A DNA stretch of 5,423 nucleotides from assembly GCA_024641365.1 (NCBI GenBank), contig JAHEDF010000302.1:1-5423 (forward strand). Direction: 5' to 3'. The first letter of the stretch is position 1; every line of letters starts with the position of its first letter. The notes beneath the pieces are model-generated. The model searched no databases. It had not been told where the DNA came from and saw only the letters and a program-made list of their open reading frames with translations. Below, piece after piece: positions 1-5,423 of this stretch. The stretch comes from Planctomycetota bacterium (GTDB taxonomy: Bacteria; Planctomycetota; UBA11346). Made by a program: the position numbers and the translations under genes.

Positions 1-1
1 T

Positions 2-481
2 GCCTGTGGACTGCGTGTTGGTTGGATGTCATTCGCTGGTGAAAAACGCCATGCGCAAGATTATTTCTTAGCATTAGATTTAATGGCGAGTTTACGTTTA
101 TGTGCTAATGTCCCAGGACAATACGCCGTACAAACCGCACTTGGTCGTTATCAATCAATTATCGATTTAGTAAAACCAGGTGGGCGCCTTTATCAAACGC
201 GTCAGGCGGTAATTGAAGGTATTAAAAAGAGTCCTTATTTAGAAGTAATAGCACCACAAGGTGCTATGTATGCATTTGTTAAAGCAAATGTACCAAATTT
301 CGACGATCAGAAATTCGCTCTAGCCTTGCTCGAAAATCAACATGTCTTAGTTGCTCCAGGCTCAAGCTTTAACGTGCCCTATAAAAATCATTTCCGCATT
401 ACGTTATTACCTGATGAAGCTACCATGGCAGAAGTATTAGGCCGAATAGATACGCTATTAGGTAAGTCGGGAAATCATTAA
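2..481 (+). CDS. alaA: Alanine-synthesising aminotransferase AlaA, C-terminal part (5' end outside window)
   Basis: Class I/II PLP-dependent aminotransferase, expected to make alanine from pyruvate with glutamate as amino donor, in the cytoplasm. The frame is open from base 2, so the gene enters from the left; the ATG at base 26 is an internal methionine. 159 residues remain of a protein usually about 400 long. The first visible residues, ACGLRVGWM, align with the region just after the PLP-binding lysine in E. coli AlaA (YRVAGFRQGWM), so that lysine should lie about four residues upstream, off the window. Other AlaA-like landmarks are ASLRLCANVP, QTALGRYQS and PGGRLYQTR. The substrate-carboxylate arginine is probably the R of HFRITLLP (codon 395-397). 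The gene ends in TAA and converges with the esterase gene 45 bases away. The family is near certain. The AlaA assignment rests on recalled similarity to E. coli AlaA (formerly YfbQ); another alanine/aspartate aminotransferase of the same fold is the alternative. Confidence 0.85.
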   Translation, partial: ACGLRVGWMSFAGEKRHAQDYFLALDLMASLRLCANVPGQYAVQTALGRYQSIIDLVKPGGRLYQTRQAVIEGIKKSPYLEVIAPQGAMYAFVKANVPNFDDQKFALALLENQHVLVAPGSSFNVPYKNHFRITLLPDEATMAEVLGRIDTLLGKSGNH

Positions 482-493
482 GGAAAATTGAGC

Positions 494-510
494 TGTGCGA
501 TAACCGCATA
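494..510. terminator. Weak hairpin between convergent alaA and esterase genes
   Basis: TGTGCG and CGCATA can pair as a 6-bp stem with one G-T wobble around the loop ATAAC, 13 bases after the alaA stop and 17 bases beyond the esterase stop on the other strand. No T-run follows on either strand, so this is not a classical intrinsic terminator. It is listed because it is the only structure in the short convergent gap, where termination from both sides would be expected. Confidence 0.2.
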
Positions 511-526
511 CAATAATGGTGTACGA

Positions 527-1381
527 TCACTCAGCTTTATGATATTTAGACGTCACTAACCATTCGACAAAGCGCTCAGGCCACTCTTTAGCGGCGCTTT
601 TATCATCTGGACGTACACCAAATCCATGTCCGACATGCGCGTACATAATTAATTCTGCAGGAACACCCGCGCGTTTAAAACGTAAAAATACTTCAGCTAG
701 CCCTTCGCTGATATCTTGTCGATCTAACCAACCAGCGCATAAAAAAGCAGGGGGTGCATCTTTATCTGGAATAATATCTGCTGAGCGTCCAGGATAAATA
801 AGCGCCTGATAAGCAGGTCGTGCATTCAGACGATCAATAGGATCAGTTGCGTCTTCAGCGCCTTTCCCAGGCTTCATGCTAATTTGCGCGACTAATTCCC
901 CACCAGCGGAAAAACCAATCGCGCCTAACGTGTCCGGATTAATTTTCCATTCTTGTGCACGAGAACGAATAAGTCGCATGGCCCGTTGTGTATCGGGGAC
1001 GGCATGGTCCATAATGGTATACGTAGAGCCTTCTTCCCGGGCCAAACGATGTTTGAGCATGAATACCGTTATGCCGTGTTGATTTAATCGGTCGGCAACA
1101 TTTTTCCCTTCATGACCAACACATAATATACGATGTCCGCCACCAGGAATTACTAAAATAGCTGTTTGGGTACGCTTCTCAGCAGGCGGCTGATAAATGG
1201 TAATAGATGGTTTGTGTATACTACAAATATTTCCCTTTACGATTTTTTCCGGATCATTTTTCCCTTCTGAACCAGGCGCACCTTGCGGCCATAAGAGAAT
1301 TTCCTCGGCACTGATGACTAATACATCAAATTGAAGCGCCATTAAACCTATAATGAAAAAGGATATTAAAGATGTACGCAT
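527..1381 (-). CDS. Secreted alpha/beta-hydrolase esterase (acetylxylan-esterase-like)
   Basis: Predicted serine esterase exported across the inner membrane; a likely role is removing acetyl or other acyl groups from plant or algal polysaccharide. The chosen start gives 284 residues beginning MRTSLISFF, with a hydrophobic signal segment ending near residue 24. WPQGAPG (about 31-37) followed by KPSITIYQP is typical of a family common in Planctomycetes that is often annotated as esterase or xylanase-like. PGGGH (79-83) is the oxyanion-hole strand, GFSAGG holds the nucleophile Ser158, and GWLDRQ offers Asp220 as the acid. GHGFG carries His252. The triad order and spacing are normal for the fold. 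The start at 1381 is preferred over an upstream in-frame ATG at 1393 because GGAG lies six bases before it. The gene follows the sulfatase on the same strand after 106 bases, which suggests a shared job. The fold and secretion are well supported; the substrate is inference. A general carboxylesterase or peptidase-like hydrolase remains possible. Confidence 0.85.
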   Translation of the reverse strand: MRTSLISFFIIGLMALQFDVLVISAEEILLWPQGAPGSEGKNDPEKIVKGNICSIHKPSITIYQPPAEKRTQTAILVIPGGGHRILCVGHEGKNVADRLNQHGITVFMLKHRLAREEGSTYTIMDHAVPDTQRAMRLIRSRAQEWKINPDTLGAIGFSAGGELVAQISMKPGKGAEDATDPIDRLNARPAYQALIYPGRSADIIPDKDAPPAFLCAGWLDRQDISEGLAEVFLRFKRAGVPAELIMYAHVGHGFGVRPDDKSAAKEWPERFVEWLVTSKYHKAE

Positions 1382-1387
1382 GTTCAG

Positions 1388-1391
1388 CTCC
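1388..1391 (-). promoter_or_regulatory. Ribosome binding site deciding the esterase start
   Basis: On the minus strand GGAG stands six bases before the ATG at 1381-1379. The in-frame ATG at 1393-1391 has no purine-rich Shine-Dalgarno sequence before it, and its own G forms part of this site. The shorter reading also puts a basic residue directly before the hydrophobic signal segment. Confidence 0.6.
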
Positions 1392-1406
1392 ATGAAGAAT
1401 AGTCAC

Positions 1407-1421
1407 ACGTATTTTATACGT
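1407..1421. promoter_or_regulatory. Perfect inverted repeat upstream of the esterase gene (possible operator/promoter)
   Basis: ACGTAT-TTT-ATACGT is an exact 6+6 inverted repeat with a 3-base centre, 26 bases upstream of the preferred esterase start. Read on the minus strand it contains TATAAAAT, close to a -10 box, but I found no convincing -35 hexamer at normal spacing. It could be a regulator site over a weak internal promoter for the esterase. Short AT-rich palindromes also arise by chance, so confidence is low. Confidence 0.25.
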
Positions 1422-1487
1422 TGAAAGAGCAGTTAGCGTTTACAAACACTCGTAGCTGAAAGTTCCCAAATAGGTGTCATGACCACG

Positions 1488-2966
1488 CTACTTTGTCTTT
1501 TCAGAGCTTACATCCCCAGGAATAACAGGTTTTCCTTCCCACAATAAGATGTCATCTTCTAAGGTAATAACGCGATGGCGACTCTCAGGGACGGGAGCGA
1601 GATCTACTTTAGGCAAAAAGGGAATCAATTCAGCAATGACAGACTGCTGCGCAGGATCATTCACCAAGTTATGCCATTCATTTGGATCTTTTTGCATGTC
1701 ATAAAGTTCGCGGGTACCATCACGGTATTGAATAAAGCGCCAACGAGTTGTGCGAATGGCATGATTACCTTGATTATGCGAGGTAATTGCAGGCCAGCTA
1801 CGTTTTGTTGCCGGATCAGTAATTTGCGGTAGTAAACTGTGGCCTTCTAAGCCATCAACCGCAGGCAATTGACACAAATCAATGAGCGTCGGAAACATAT
1901 CAAGTAATTCAGCAGGCTCCTTGCAGACTCCAGGCTTAATCATCGGCCCAGCAAAAATCAGCGGAACACGCGTCGAACGCTCCCATAAAGTATTTTTTCC
2001 CGATAGCCCTTTTTCACCTAAGTGAAATCCGTGATCAGACCACAACACAATTATGGTATTTTTTCCGCGCGGACTTGCATCCACAGCATCAAGTAGTCGT
2101 CCTATTTGACTGTCCATATATGCAGTGCTTGCTAAGTAGGCCCGCACAAAAGGACGCCATTGCTTAGCTTTTACTAACCACGACAAGCGCGGCTCTGGTA
2201 AATCCCAATTCAGCAACCAAGCAATAAAAGGCACATCATCACGATCATCGGTCAACATCGGTGGCAGCTCTACATCTTCGGGTATTTTTTCGAACCAATG
2301 TGGTGGGGCAAAACACGGTACATGTGGGAAACGAAATCCAGCAGCGATGAAAAAAGGTTTATCAGCAGGAGCAGCATTCATCTGTGCAATGGCGGCATCA
2401 ACTATTTCATAATCACAGGTCTGGTCATCGCGTTCGGGAAATGGACCCCAGTCCATTAATGGATGACCGGACGGCGTAACGACAAATGGTTTCTTTGGAC
2501 GAGGGGGTCCTTTACGCGGGCCAACCACATCAAATTCGATTTCTAAATGATTACCATTGGTGTCGTGATGAATTTTTCCATTCGTTGTCGTATGGTAGCC
2601 ATGATTGTGAAAATGTTGCGGTAAAGAAGTGACATCCTTTAATGCATCAACTTTTCTAAAATGTGGCGCCAATCCATAAATGCCGGTCGAAGTGGGACGA
2701 CGACCAGTTAATAAACTGGAACGCGACGGATTACATAAAGGCGACTGACAATGCGCATTAGCAAATAAAACACCGCGTTGAGCAATGCGGTCTATGCTCG
2801 GGGTGTAGGCTTGTGGGTGTCCCTTCAAACAACCGACCCAATCATTAAGATCATCAATAGCGATAAATAAAACATTCGGTCGTTCTTGCGCCGGACTATT
2901 CGTTATGGAGCCAACAAAAATGGCGGCGAAAATACTGAGTAAACAACCATAGCGAAACAACGACAT
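1488..2966 (-). CDS. Secreted type I sulfatase, iduronate-2-sulfatase-like (S1 family)
   Basis: Formylglycine-dependent sulfatase, predicted to hydrolyse sulfate esters on a sulfated glycan in the periplasm or outside the cell. The protein is 492 residues, a normal length. An N-terminal signal peptide (CLLSIFAAIFVG core) ends near NSPA-QE, about residue 27. RPNVLFIAIDDLND supplies the metal-binding Asp38 and Asp39. CNPSRSSLLTGRRP is the CxPSR maturation motif: Cys78 becomes formylglycine and Arg82 is the conserved arginine. NGKIHH (Lys131, His133), FPHVP (His215), SDHGFHLGEKG (Asp311, His312) and GKNTLWE (Lys324) complete the expected active site. GRRPTSTGIYG and the layout around LGEKG resemble human iduronate-2-sulfatase and its bacterial relatives. 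The C-terminal subdomain includes ELYDMQKDPNEWHNL, typical of the family. No key residue is missing. The cysteine-type site fits either FGE or anSME maturation; neither enzyme is in the window. Family confidence is very high; the sugar substrate is unknown. Confidence 0.95.
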   Translation of the reverse strand: MSLFRYGCLLSIFAAIFVGSITNSPAQERPNVLFIAIDDLNDWVGCLKGHPQAYTPSIDRIAQRGVLFANAHCQSPLCNPSRSSLLTGRRPTSTGIYGLAPHFRKVDALKDVTSLPQHFHNHGYHTTTNGKIHHDTNGNHLEIEFDVVGPRKGPPRPKKPFVVTPSGHPLMDWGPFPERDDQTCDYEIVDAAIAQMNAAPADKPFFIAAGFRFPHVPCFAPPHWFEKIPEDVELPPMLTDDRDDVPFIAWLLNWDLPEPRLSWLVKAKQWRPFVRAYLASTAYMDSQIGRLLDAVDASPRGKNTIIVLWSDHGFHLGEKGLSGKNTLWERSTRVPLIFAGPMIKPGVCKEPAELLDMFPTLIDLCQLPAVDGLEGHSLLPQITDPATKRSWPAITSHNQGNHAIRTTRWRFIQYRDGTRELYDMQKDPNEWHNLVNDPAQQSVIAELIPFLPKVDLAPVPESRHRVITLEDDILLWEGKPVIPGDVSSEKTK

Positions 2967-2969
2967 AAA

Positions 2970-2975
2970 CACCTC
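2970..2975 (-). promoter_or_regulatory. Ribosome binding site deciding the sulfatase start
   Basis: On the minus strand GAGGTG ends three bases before the ATG at 2966-2964; the GAGG core lies five bases away. An in-frame GTG at 2972-2970 would give two more residues, but it lies inside this Shine-Dalgarno sequence and has no good one of its own. ATG at 2966 is therefore the better start. Confidence 0.6.
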
Positions 2976-3080
2976 GCTTGCAGCCTTATCTGATAATGCA
3001 CTTCAGCAATGAAGGACTCTGCGACAGATAGCACAATGTAACGGACAATGATATCAATTTTATGCTAATACCACCAACAC
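2976..3080. other. Gap between the membrane gene and the sulfatase gene
   Basis: About 100 bases of non-coding sequence upstream of the sulfatase, not counting the hairpin next to the membrane-gene stop. I found no convincing ORF, T-run terminator or clear -35/-10 pair in it on the minus strand. A sulfatase promoter may lie here, but none stands out, so read-through from the membrane gene cannot be excluded. Confidence 0.5.
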
Positions 3081-3120
3081 ATGAGTATGCTGTATGCGAA
3101 AAGCGCTGCTGTGCACTCAT
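3081..3120 (-). repeat. Long imperfect hairpin over the stop codon of the membrane gene
   Basis: ATGAGT (3081-3086) pairs exactly with ACTCAT (3115-3120). Inside, 3088-3090 with 3111-3113, 3092-3094 with 3107-3109 and 3096-3098 with 3104-3106 can also pair, with some wobbles and three interruptions, leaving a small A-rich loop. The structure includes the TGA of the membrane gene (3119-3117). No T-run follows on the minus strand (GTGTTGGTGG comes next), so it is not a standard terminator. It may slow 3' decay or attenuate read-through into the sulfatase gene, or be chance. Confidence 0.3.
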
Positions 3121-3566
3121 CCAGCCAAACTAAACAGACGCCATATGCCCAATGCCACAATGACAACTGCAGCGGCGCCTGCTAGGATTCCGCATATGCC
3201 AATAATCGTCCACAGCATCCATCCACCAACCGTTGGGAACACCCACAGCAATGATCGGCTTTTCTGTAAATGCCAGGTTGGATAATCGCGTAGCCAATTT
3301 GCGATTGGCATTATGAACCAACAAACGACGGCGAAAGAAATACCGGCAATCACAACCGCGACTGCCGTTGTTTTTGATTCCTCACTAATGGTTTTGAAGG
3401 TGACATTGCCTGCGCGATATTGCCAATATAAATATATTGAACAGGCAACTGGCATAATGTTGAGCAATAACAACATTTTAAAGTGATATAAAATATGAAA
3501 GCGCAAGCGCGGGGGAGATCCACCCGTATTCGGTTTGGTCGAACGAGTCGCGTTGCGATCTTCCAT
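3117..3566 (-). CDS. Small unrecognised inner-membrane protein, three or four helices
   Basis: I do not recognise a family. With the ATG at 3566 the product is 149 residues. A polar N-terminus of about 25 residues (MEDRNATRSTKPNTGG) precedes a hydrophobic segment at about 28-48 (MLLLLNIMPVACSIYLYW) and a soluble loop (FKTISEESK). A second membrane segment covers about 67-90, followed by a polar stretch NWLRDYPTWHLQKSRS. A long hydrophobic C-terminal region at about 105-144 (WVFPTVGGWMLWTIIG onward) could be one long helix or a helical hairpin. There is no signal peptide and no catalytic motif. A longer reading from a TTG at 3614 adds 16 residues but has no ribosome binding site; the ATG at 3566 has none either, so the start is uncertain. 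The gene is codirectional with the sulfatase, 150 bases upstream of it, and divergent from pgi. The helix pattern over an uninterrupted frame argues that it is real; the possible ORFs on the opposite strand have no such pattern. Confidence 0.6.
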   Translation of the reverse strand: MEDRNATRSTKPNTGGSPPRLRFHILYHFKMLLLLNIMPVACSIYLYWQYRAGNVTFKTISEESKTTAVAVVIAGISFAVVCWFIMPIANWLRDYPTWHLQKSRSLLWVFPTVGGWMLWTIIGICGILAGAAAVVIVALGIWRLFSLAG

Positions 3567-3664
3567 AGACAGATAATTACAGGAAAAACCCTGAAGGCAA
3601 TCAATGGAATGCAAATATTTGCCGCGCTAACGCACCACTTTCGGTTTGTAAACGACTCTATAGG

Positions 3665-3680
3665 GTGTCGCATTCGACGC
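3665..3680 (+). promoter_or_regulatory. Small hairpin in the pgi leader
   Basis: GTGTCG and CGACGC form a 6-bp stem with one wobble around the loop CATT, ending ten bases before the Shine-Dalgarno sequence of pgi. There is no T-run, so it is not a terminator. It may stabilise the mRNA 5' end or affect translation; chance is also possible. Confidence 0.25.
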
Positions 3681-3690
3681 GCACTGTGTT

Positions 3691-3695
3691 AGGAG
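3691..3695 (+). promoter_or_regulatory. Strong ribosome binding site of pgi
   Basis: AGGAG followed by a seven-base spacer and ATG at 3703, an ideal arrangement that fixes the pgi start. Confidence 0.85.
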
Positions 3696-3702
3696 TCTCC
3701 CC

Positions 3703-5352
3703 ATGCCCATTCACAAAAAACCAGCTTGGAAGCAGTTACAAAGTCATGTTGCAGAAATAAAAAAAACGCACCTACGTTCACTAATGACTGACCACAAACG
3801 GTGCGCGCAAATGGTAGCAGAACATGATGGGATTATTTTAGATTACAGTCGGCAAAATGCCACGCCAAAAACGGTAAAATTATTAACTGCATTGGCGAAA
3901 CAAGCGGGTGTGGAAAAAAATATTAAAGCAATGGCGAGCGGTAAAAAAATTAACACCACAGAAAACCGTGCTGTTTTACATATCGCCCTACGAGCGGACA
4001 AACGCCAGCGTATAATGCTCGATGGTGAAAACGTAGTTGCAGATGTACATAATGTTTTAAATAAAATTAAAACATTTAGTGATCAGGTGCGATCAGGAAA
4101 ATGGAAAGGAGCAACGGGTAAGAAGTTAACTGATGTCGTAGCGATAGGAATCGGAGGTAGTTATTTAGGTCCTGAGTTTGTTTATGAAGCATTACGCACT
4201 GACCCAACTGCAACTAAAGCTGCAAAAGGACGGCGCCTGCGATTTTTGGCAAATGTAGATCCAATTGATGTGCAACGAGCATTAGGTGAATTAAATCCAG
4301 CAACCACATTAGTCGTCGTAATTAGCAAAACATTTACCACAGCCGAAACGATGCTGAATGCAAAAACGGTACGTGCTTGGTTAGTCAAAAAATTAGGTAG
4401 TGCGGCGGTCGCTAAACACATGGTAGCGGTAAGCACTAACTTAAAGGATGTCGCGGCGTTTGGTATTGATCCGAAAAATACCTTTGGTTTTTGGGATTGG
4501 GTTGGTGGCCGTTATAGCGTTTGTAGCGCTGTCGGCGTTGTGCCGCTCGCTTTGCAATATGGATTTGCGCAGGTTGAACAATTTTTAGCAGGTGCACGTA
4601 GTATTGACCAACATTTTATAAAAGCGCCACTCACAAAAAATTTACCCGTATTAATGGGACTATTTGGCATTTGGAATGCGACGTTCCAAGGTCACGCAAC
4701 GCGTGCGCTATTACCATATTGCCAAGCGTTGTTAAAATTAGCGCCTCATATTCAACAAGTCGATATGGAATCGAATGGGAAACGCGTGGCTTTAGATGGA
4801 TCAATTTTGCCATTTGAAGCAGGTGAAATAAATTTTGGTGAGCCTGGCACCAATGGTCAGCATTCTTTCTACCAATTAGTGCATCAAGGTCGCGTTGTTC
4901 CAGCGGATTTCATTGGCTTTAAAAATAGCCAACAACCCAAAGCGGTTAAAGGCGAAGTCGTCAGCAACCATGACGAGCTCATGGCAAATTTCTTTGCGCA
5001 ACCGGATGCGTTAGCGTGTGGAAAAACAGCAGAGCAATGTCGCGAGGAAGGTGTTCCTGCCCACCTAATTCCCCATAAAGTATTCCCTGGTAATCGCCCA
5101 TCGAACGTGGTGATGCTTGAGACTTTGAATGCCTATGCCACAGGACAAATATTAGCTCTTTATGAACATCGCACGGCGGTCCAAGGATTTATTTGGGGTA
5201 TTAATAGCTTTGATCAATGGGGCGTTGAATTAGGTAAAGTGTTAGCAAAACAAGTGCGGAATCAACTTGCCGCAAGTCGCAGCAACAAAGCCGCTGTTCG
5301 TGGATTTAATCCGGCGACGACTGCGATGCTGAAAAGGTATGTATCAAAATAA
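3703..5352 (+). CDS. pgi: Glucose-6-phosphate isomerase, resembling the plant cytosolic type
   Basis: Reversibly converts glucose-6-phosphate to fructose-6-phosphate in glycolysis and gluconeogenesis, in the cytoplasm, normally as a homodimer. It is complete at 549 residues, the usual length. Both family signatures are present: [14 protein letters not shown] (about 265-278, with Arg270) and [18 protein letters not shown] (495-512). The phosphate-binding elements are [11 protein letters not shown] (149-159) and SKTFTTAET (209-217). Catalytic residues are Glu356 in DMESNGKR, His387 in [10 protein letters not shown] and Lys512 in VELGK. Several stretches match the plant cytosolic enzyme as I remember it, rather than E. 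coli Pgi: [44 protein letters not shown] and APHIQQV. The gene has its own strong ribosome binding site and is divergent from the accessory block, so it is probably transcribed alone or with genes to the right. Function is near certain; the subtype claim is from memory. Confidence 0.98.
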   Translation: MPIHKKPAWKQLQSHVAEIKKTHLRSLMTDHKRCAQMVAEHDGIILDYSRQNATPKTVKLLTALAKQAGVEKNIKAMASGKKINTTENRAVLHIALRADKRQRIMLDGENVVADVHNVLNKIKTFSDQVRSGKWKGATGKKLTDVVAIGIGGSYLGPEFVYEALRTDPTATKAAKGRRLRFLANVDPIDVQRALGELNPATTLVVVISKTFTTAETMLNAKTVRAWLVKKLGSAAVAKHMVAVSTNLKDVAAFGIDPKNTFGFWDWVGGRYSVCSAVGVVPLALQYGFAQVEQFLAGARSIDQHFIKAPLTKNLPVLMGLFGIWNATFQGHATRALLPYCQALLKLAPHIQQVDMESNGKRVALDGSILPFEAGEINFGEPGTNGQHSFYQLVHQGRVVPADFIGFKNSQQPKAVKGEVVSNHDELMANFFAQPDALACGKTAEQCREEGVPAHLIPHKVFPGNRPSNVVMLETLNAYATGQILALYEHRTAVQGFIWGINSFDQWGVELGKVLAKQVRNQLAASRSNKAAVRGFNPATTAMLKRYVSK

Positions 5353-5423
5353 TTGAATTTTAATAATCGGCATGTAATTTTATTATATGGTAGACTCAAT
5401 GCTATTCGGCTAAGAAACACGTA
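5353..5423. other. AT-rich tail after pgi, no gene seen
   Basis: The 71 bases after the pgi stop are AT-rich. TAATAA (5361-5366) and TTATTA (5380-5385) could pair weakly across a 13-base loop, but there is no GC-rich stem with a T-run, so I cannot call a terminator. TATTAT at 5381-5386 resembles a -10 box without a good -35 partner. No ORF start with a ribosome binding site is visible before the window ends. Confidence 0.5.

Larger units (their letters stand above)
3567..3702. promoter_or_regulatory. Divergent intergenic region between the membrane gene and pgi
   Basis: About 136 bases that should hold the promoters for pgi on the + strand and for the membrane gene on the minus strand. TATAGG at 3659-3664 is a possible pgi -10 box, but no recognisable -35 hexamer lies 16-18 bases upstream. 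For the minus strand I see no convincing pair either. The 16-residue TTG extension of the membrane gene would occupy 3567-3614. Confidence 0.35.

Noticed and set aside
26..481. ATG at base 26 as the true start of a short aminotransferase-like protein
   Set aside because: The frame stays open to the left edge and residues before this methionine match AlaA, so it is an internal codon of a gene cut by the window.
876..1082. 68-codon + strand ORF inside the esterase gene
   Set aside because: Antisense to a well-supported CDS, with no recognisable protein features or ribosome binding site.
1575..1832. 85-codon + strand ORF inside the sulfatase gene
   Set aside because: Antisense to the C-terminal sulfatase region, whose family motifs are clear.
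3350..3673. 107-codon minus-strand ORF overlapping the membrane gene in another frame
   Set aside because: It lacks the membrane-helix pattern and has a cysteine- and arginine-rich composition typical of an out-of-frame reading.
3495..3692. 65-codon + strand ORF ending at the pgi ribosome binding site
   Set aside because: It is largely antisense to the membrane gene, lacks a ribosome binding site, is rich in arginine with no domain pattern, and its stop merely overlaps AGGAG.
4182..4436. 84-codon minus-strand ORF inside pgi
   Set aside because: Antisense to a highly conserved part of Pgi; a frame shadow.
5353..5423. Possible tRNA or promoter after pgi
   Set aside because: No cloverleaf stems, TTC arm or CCA end are visible, and no paired -35/-10 at proper spacing.

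Overview
The window is bacterial, densely coding and moderately AT-rich by eye, with many TTA, AAA and ATT codons. It looks like a gammaproteobacterium. The left edge holds the C-terminal part of an AlaA-type alanine aminotransferase that follows the Escherichia coli protein closely, and the right half is a complete glucose-6-phosphate isomerase gene (pgi). No rRNA, tRNA, CRISPR array, insertion sequence or phage gene was seen.

Layout, left to right: (1) bases 2-481, + strand, 3' end of alaA, cut by the window edge. (2) A minus-strand block between about 527 and 3566. In its direction of transcription it contains a small unrecognised membrane protein (3566 to 3117), a secreted S1-family sulfatase of the iduronate-2-sulfatase type (2966 to 1488) and a secreted alpha/beta-hydrolase esterase (1381 to 527). 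(3) pgi on the + strand, 3703-5352, divergent from the membrane gene, with a strong ribosome binding site. (4) A 71-base AT-rich tail with no gene.

The two outer genes are central metabolism: alanine synthesis from pyruvate and glutamate, and interconversion of glucose-6-phosphate and fructose-6-phosphate. The inner block looks like accessory polysaccharide catabolism. The sulfatase and the esterase both carry signal peptides, and both resemble families that are greatly expanded in Planctomycetes, Lentisphaerae and similar polymer degraders. Together they could remove sulfate and acyl groups from a sulfated, esterified glycan outside the cytoplasm. The substrate cannot be read from the sequence. 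No glycoside hydrolase, transporter or sulfatase-maturation enzyme lies in the window.

The most notable points are the probable foreign origin of the sulfatase/esterase pair, and a Pgi whose sequence looks more like the plant cytosolic enzyme than the E. coli one. Both rest on recalled family features and need database comparison. I found no clearly novel multi-gene system. The unknown membrane protein and a few inverted repeats at gene borders are the only parts without an explanation.
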